NCBI GenBank assembly: GCA_904502135.1
Contig: CAJGDE010000107.1
Location: forward strand, 1-6,283
DNA from: Kiritimatiellia bacterium
Lineage (GTDB): Bacteria; Verrucomicrobiota; Kiritimatiellia; RFP12; UBA1067
Direction of reading: 5' to 3'
DNA: 6,283 nt
The notes beneath the pieces were generated by a model. The model was not told the DNA's origin. It worked only from the letters and a program-made list of their open reading frames with translations, and did no database searches. The translations under genes were made by a program, and so were the position numbers. Of this stretch, positions 4,201-6,283 are shown piece by piece (position 1 is the stretch's first letter; each line of letters opens with the position of its first letter).

Positions 4201-6283
4201 AACCGCATTCACATCGGTAAACCATTCCGGAGAACCGTTCTTGCGGTAACCTGCGCCAGAGAGAAGATGCACGTCGAACCCAAGGACCGACTCAAGATTG
4301 GCGGCATCCGTTTTGAAATAAAGCGGAGAGGAGCATATCGGAAGAGACTTCTCTCCCGTGCCGGCAATAGCCGCCAGTACATCCTCAACGGGCGTCACCG
4401 TGCGGGGATTGCCGTAAATAATATCGCCTGACGCGCCTTCATAAGTCAATGTCGCCCCGTCGGCGGCAGAGACAAAAGTAGCGTTGTCTCCTCCGAAGAA
4501 GCAGCGCGAAACGGATAGCTTGCCGGAAGCCAAATGGACGTCTGCTCCATTTTCGGCGTATGATCCGACGATATTGGCGGCAAAGACGCTGTTGCTCAAT
4601 GTGAATGAGCCGTTTTCGAAATAGGCGCCTGCCGTACCGCCTACAGTATCTGCGATATTACCGAAGAAAGTACAGTGATTTACCGTTGCGCGGCTGTTGA
4701 CGGAATCTAAGGTGAGATAGAGAGTGCCGTCAACATTTCCAGGACCGTTACTGCCGCCGGTGTTATAAGTGGCGTTGCCCGCGAAAAGGCAGTGATCAAA
4801 ACTCGTACCAGAACCCTTTCCGACAACACAGACGATGCTGCCGTGATTGAGACGCGAATCGGTCGGATATTCCGAGTATCCGCGATTAAGTCGAAATTCG
4901 CATCCGCTTGCTATAACCGGCGCAGAGGTCGCATAAAGCGCAAAGCCGCGCACGGTGTATTTGTTGGCCATTGTAACCGAATATGCCGCAGACGGCGCGA
5001 TGCCGTTTGATGTGAACGATGTATCAAACAGCTTGAGCGCACCGAGATTGGCGGCATAAACGCCGTGACCCATGACGGCCTTCCATCCGGTTATCGCATC
5101 CTGATTGGCTCTCACGACGCAGTTTGACAACGTAACTTCAGTAAAGCCGACGGTGCCTGAAAAATACGCGCCGATACCGCTCAAATCTGTACCGCTGACG
5201 GAATATTTATTGGAATCGATGCGGCAGGAAATAAGTTTAAGCGACGTTATTCCGCTTTTTGAAAAACCGCGTTTCCTACTGCGCACGAACGCGAAATTTT
5301 CAATCGTAACTTCATCAAGGCTCTCGGTATTGGCAGTAACAGCCATAAGCGTATTTTCAAACCTGTCCTCGCCGTCGAGCACCGTCTCGGGATTATCCGC
5401 GAGCTGATCGCCCGCAGTGCCGGCATAACCGCCGCGGATCGTCACAGGATTAGGCACTGAAATTGTGGCTGTAACAGGATATACTCCTGCTTTAACTAAG
5501 ATCACATCTTCTTTGCGCACCGCGTTTGCTATGGCGTTCGTAAGCGACATCGGGCTTTCCCAGCTTTTGCCGTCACCTTCCGTTTCAAGAGAAAGCGCCG
5601 TCACCCTGAAGCAGGCGGCAATTTTGAAAGTTGCTGAAACTTTCAGGCCTGCGTTTACAGTCCCCTCACGCCCCGTTACGGTAATCGTGGCCGTGCCGTA
5701 CGCATTATTGTTTACATAAGAAAACTCAAAGTCTCCCGAATCAAGCTCTTCGCCTGTCGTTTTATCAACCAAGGTCGGAACTGGTGCACAAGCATTAACG
5801 CCATCAAAAATCTGAACGGGAATCTCAGCAATTTCAAATGAGGCCTCTGGCGGAGTTTTTGACGCTTCAGCCGTATTGCCGTAGCAACCTAAATTGATTC
5901 TGCCGCCGTTAGGCACAGGTTCATTCGAAAAACCTGACGCGGGATTTCCGGCATCAATTGCAGGAGAGGCAATGAGCGCATCGGTAAACCACTCTTCAGT
6001 TCCGTTTTTGCGATATCCGGAAGGAGTTTTAAGGTGAACGTCAAAAGCCAAAGTCTCGGCATATTTCTCAGTATCAAAGTGAAGGTGGTCTGTTGTTGCA
6101 AGAGAGGAATTAAACTCTTCAATCGGAGTTACAAACTGCGGATCGCCGTAGATTATACCTTCGCCGAGAATCAGGTTCTCTGCTGTTGCCGCAGTAATTG
6201 TAGCCGACGATGTGAAGAGCGTATGCCCTGCAATAACCTTGCCGCCCCTAAGGTGAAGATCGGCGCCGACAGTTCCCGATGTT
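1273..6283 (-). CDS. Giant secreted-type repeat protein: parallel beta-helix (choice-of-anchor Q / Pmp-like) units with C-terminal beta-propeller-like domain; N terminus outside window
   Basis: The frame is open from the right edge to the TAA at 1273-1275: 1669 residues, numbered here from the first complete codon (6280-6282). A TTG at 6049-6051 could be taken as a start, but the frame continues upstream with homologous repeat sequence, so the true start is off-window. Order: end of helix unit A (1-142); Ig-like domain (149-221); full helix unit B (225-732); beta-rich linker (733-837); full helix unit C (843-1345); linker; propeller-like domain (1383-1669). Helix units carry typical turns such as HCTFFGN, NSVFAAN, NCVFAGN and NSIFYGN, and each closes with AIDAG-like and NLG-YGNT motifs. 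The family is usually exported and surface-associated and often acts in adhesion or glycan contact; that role is inferred. No catalytic residues are recognisable in the helices. The C terminus (KIYKARWFNR) has no sorting signal. A following gap of 587 bases suggests it ends its transcription unit. Confidence 0.9.
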   Translation of the reverse strand, partial: TSGTVGADLHLRGGKVIAGHTLFTSSATITAATAENLILGEGIIYGDPQFVTPIEEFNSSLATTDHLHFDTEKYAETLAFDVHLKTPSGYRKNGTEEWFTDALIASPAIDAGNPASGFSNEPVPNGGRINLGCYGNTAEASKTPPEASFEIAEIPVQIFDGVNACAPVPTLVDKTTGEELDSGDFEFSYVNNNAYGTATITVTGREGTVNAGLKVSATFKIAACFRVTALSLETEGDGKSWESPMSLTNAIANAVRKEDVILVKAGVYPVTATISVPNPVTIRGGYAGTAGDQLADNPETVLDGEDRFENTLMAVTANTESLDEVTIENFAFVRSRKRGFSKSGITSLKLISCRIDSNKYSVSGTDLSGIGAYFSGTVGFTEVTLSNCVVRANQDAITGWKAVMGHGVYAANLGALKLFDTSFTSNGIAPSAAYSVTMANKYTVRGFALYATSAPVIASGCEFRLNRGYSEYPTDSRLNHGSIVCVVGKGSGTSFDHCLFAGNATYNTGGSNGPGNVDGTLYLTLDSVNSRATVNHCTFFGNIADTVGGTAGAYFENGSFTLSNSVFAANIVGSYAENGADVHLASGKLSVSRCFFGGDNATFVSAADGATLTYEGASGDIIYGNPRTVTPVEDVLAAIAGTGEKSLPICSSPLYFKTDAANLESVLGFDVHLLSGAGYRKNGSPEWFTDVNAVSYAIDAADVSSPFDLEPSPNGARANLGVYGNTSEASKSATGRPEIAGEIQVTYPDGYSQPLIAFDLDGESAFSANVTINVYTNGVLLGSYVTYGASRGDRVECLLPFYLPKGESFKIKVDANSVGGSAVKEADATVTAELPPWYGKGGPKNVIHVRTNATGCGSGENWTDAMTDFHAALKALSVEKNEIWFAGTNVCWNPYKTIALPSSVVVRGGFAGLENSIAERPDSLMSVVSGRRQIHTMDVSSSYPLLIERIRFENSKEQGISKSGSGDLTLADCEIEGCGTRLGVAYGYGLSVSGAADSSQCVITNCVFAGNGIPHKSLNYPDANKSGLGFGASFRNLSRVTIDDSLFITNGVPFSQPLDTTHGYQQTSGSAIYAENAPVTARGCRFICNRAWSGGISGGTVRLAAGTGESAFTNCLWLANQNSVAGYNVVNEGGGGEIFFDPAAADASLDVMHCTFAGNLNDIASAAGGALNIHSGTAHVINSIFYGNIIPRGKGVRGTDVYVAQGASLTAEYSLFPADDPDVICVDEGAEFIRGEGLVFGSPLFVSPVEDLRYMPLSGQSAIAYPAAAIDYLTSLNVHLRGKIGYVDEERPVRVRAIGQQSPAIDAGHPSSPYFNEPKKSWGYSGKRANLGFYGNTAYATATRRPGFYISIRGGGTTIDKPSADDLPVEVIGGGTASVKPVGVEDVVICDQADNSVKIVRGTEVIWRWNGTEDPTLPEDMRSSFTSAPTECKVLGGGKYIAMVASGWAIIDVATTNAVAYGKCKGSPHSIEVLPNDIVVVASTDTWAWTHLGVFFYDISGSRAKSPSSQNRTYFWMDNPHGFYWDDTEKRLYISDTQGLHRCIYGYDGNTFTFEVERTWKIAELGLTYGHDLMLIPGTRTLAMTTFEQIIFFDLDKQDWIKDKLLWRADAKAFDPHRDGEHFLVTVPKAGFDPKWTTDTVDTYSRTEGFRTYFVLPGSKIYKARWFNR
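1276..2136 (-). other. C-terminal beta-propeller-like domain, resembling DUF6528 proteins
   Basis: Window residues about 1383-1669. It opens with VVICDQADNSVKIVRG and VIWRWNG, a 'dat-a-record plus W-W' start I associate with DUF6528-type proteins. A segment ending in a hydrophobic strand recurs about every 40-52 residues: APTECKVLGGGKYIAMVAS, SPHSIEVLPNDIVVVAS, NPHGFYWDDTEKRLYISD, YGHDLMLIPGTRTLAMTT and DPHRDGEHFLVTV. Four of these carry a His at the same place (1469, 1521, 1571, 1617). This regular spacing supports blades of a propeller. The family name is from memory and the function is unknown. Confidence 0.55.
2248..3756 (-). repeat. Unit C, complete parallel beta-helix unit
   Basis: Window residues about 843-1345. 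It begins NVIHVRTNATGCGSGENW and VVVRGGFAG, runs through rungs such as NCVFAGN, DSLFITNG, GCRFICN, HCTFAGN and NSIFYGN, and closes with GTDVYV, LVFGSP, FVSPVED, LNVHL, AIDAGHPSSPY and ANLGFYGNTAYAT. It is the most diverged copy at the end: the GYRKNG/EWFTD stretch is replaced by GYVDEERPVRVRA. Confidence 0.75.
4087..5610 (-). repeat. Unit B, complete parallel beta-helix unit
   Basis: Window residues about 225-732. The start (DGKSWESPMSLTNAI, VILVKAGVYPV, PVTIRGGYAGT, TVLDG) is the classic N-cap of Pmp-like / pectin-lyase-fold proteins. Repeating rungs follow (SNCVVRAN, DTSFTSNG, HCLFAGN, HCTFFGN, NSVFAAN), then GADVHL, IIYGNP, TVTPVED, FDVHL, GYRKNG, EWFTD and NLGVYGNTSEASK. The usual AIDAG is AIDAA here. 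A 'DG-SW' N-cap and one rung set make a self-contained fold. Confidence 0.75.
5620..5838 (-). other. Ig-like domain within the giant protein
   Basis: Window residues about 149-221 run from EIPVQIFDG through GDFEFSYVNNNAYGTATITV to VSATFKI. The pattern of a 'DFEFSY-NN-YGTATITVTG' strand pair followed by 'G...ATFKI' matches the small bacterial Ig-like domains that commonly space adhesin-type repeats. No binding residues can be assigned. Confidence 0.6.
5857..6283 (-). repeat. Unit A, C-terminal end of a beta-helix unit (truncated by window edge)
   Basis: Window residues 1-142. It shows the same ordered motifs as the later units: GADLHL near residue 6, IIYGDP and FVTPIEE about 45-55 residues on, then FDVHL, GYRKNG, EWFTD, AIDAGNP, EPVPNGG and INLGCYGNTAEASK. 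Unit A is about 573 residues ahead of unit B measured at the GAD motif, so most of it should lie beyond the right edge. Confidence 0.8.

Noticed and set aside
3673..4431. 252-residue open frame on the plus strand, antisense to unit B and the linker
   Set aside because: Very rich in Arg, as expected for an antisense shadow of a GC-biased gene; the opposite strand has clear domain homology.
6049..6051. TTG as the true start of the large gene
   Set aside because: The frame is open for 77 more codons to the window edge and these match the GAD, YG-P and TP-E motifs of the other units.

Overview
The window holds two protein-coding genes, both on the minus strand and both cut by a window edge. About 590 bases of AT-rich, repeat-filled intergenic DNA separate them. 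No rRNA, tRNA, CRISPR array, transposase or integrase gene was seen. The protein styles point to a member of the PVC superphylum, most likely Kiritimatiellota or Lentisphaerota. This rests on recall of protein family style, not on a marker gene, so it is moderate at best.

Right side (1273-6283): one very long secreted-type protein, open through the right edge, with 1669 residues visible and the N terminus missing. It is built from large parallel beta-helix units of the 'choice-of-anchor Q' / Pmp-like style. Three copies of the unit end are visible and the first is truncated. They are joined by Ig-like or beta-rich linkers. The protein ends in a domain of about 285 residues that looks like a beta-propeller and most resembles DUF6528-type proteins. 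No C-terminal anchor follows it.

Middle (686-1272): non-coding as far as I can tell. It contains a 173-bp unit bounded by 27-bp inverted repeats with one mismatch and enclosing GC-rich hairpins; a nearly perfect 29-bp palindrome; a second 14-bp palindrome; a plausible minus-strand promoter; and a 20-codon leader ORF whose stop overlaps the next gene's start.

Left side (1-685): the first 228 residues of a membrane-anchored protein of unrecognised function, running off the left edge. Its coding sequence contains an 8-bp tandem repeat (four and a half units), which could change the reading frame if the copy number changed.

The two genes are codirectional, but the long gap and the palindromes and promoter in it suggest separate transcription units. 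GC content falls from roughly 57% in a sampled line of the large gene to about 42% in the left gene and about 32% in a sampled intergenic line.
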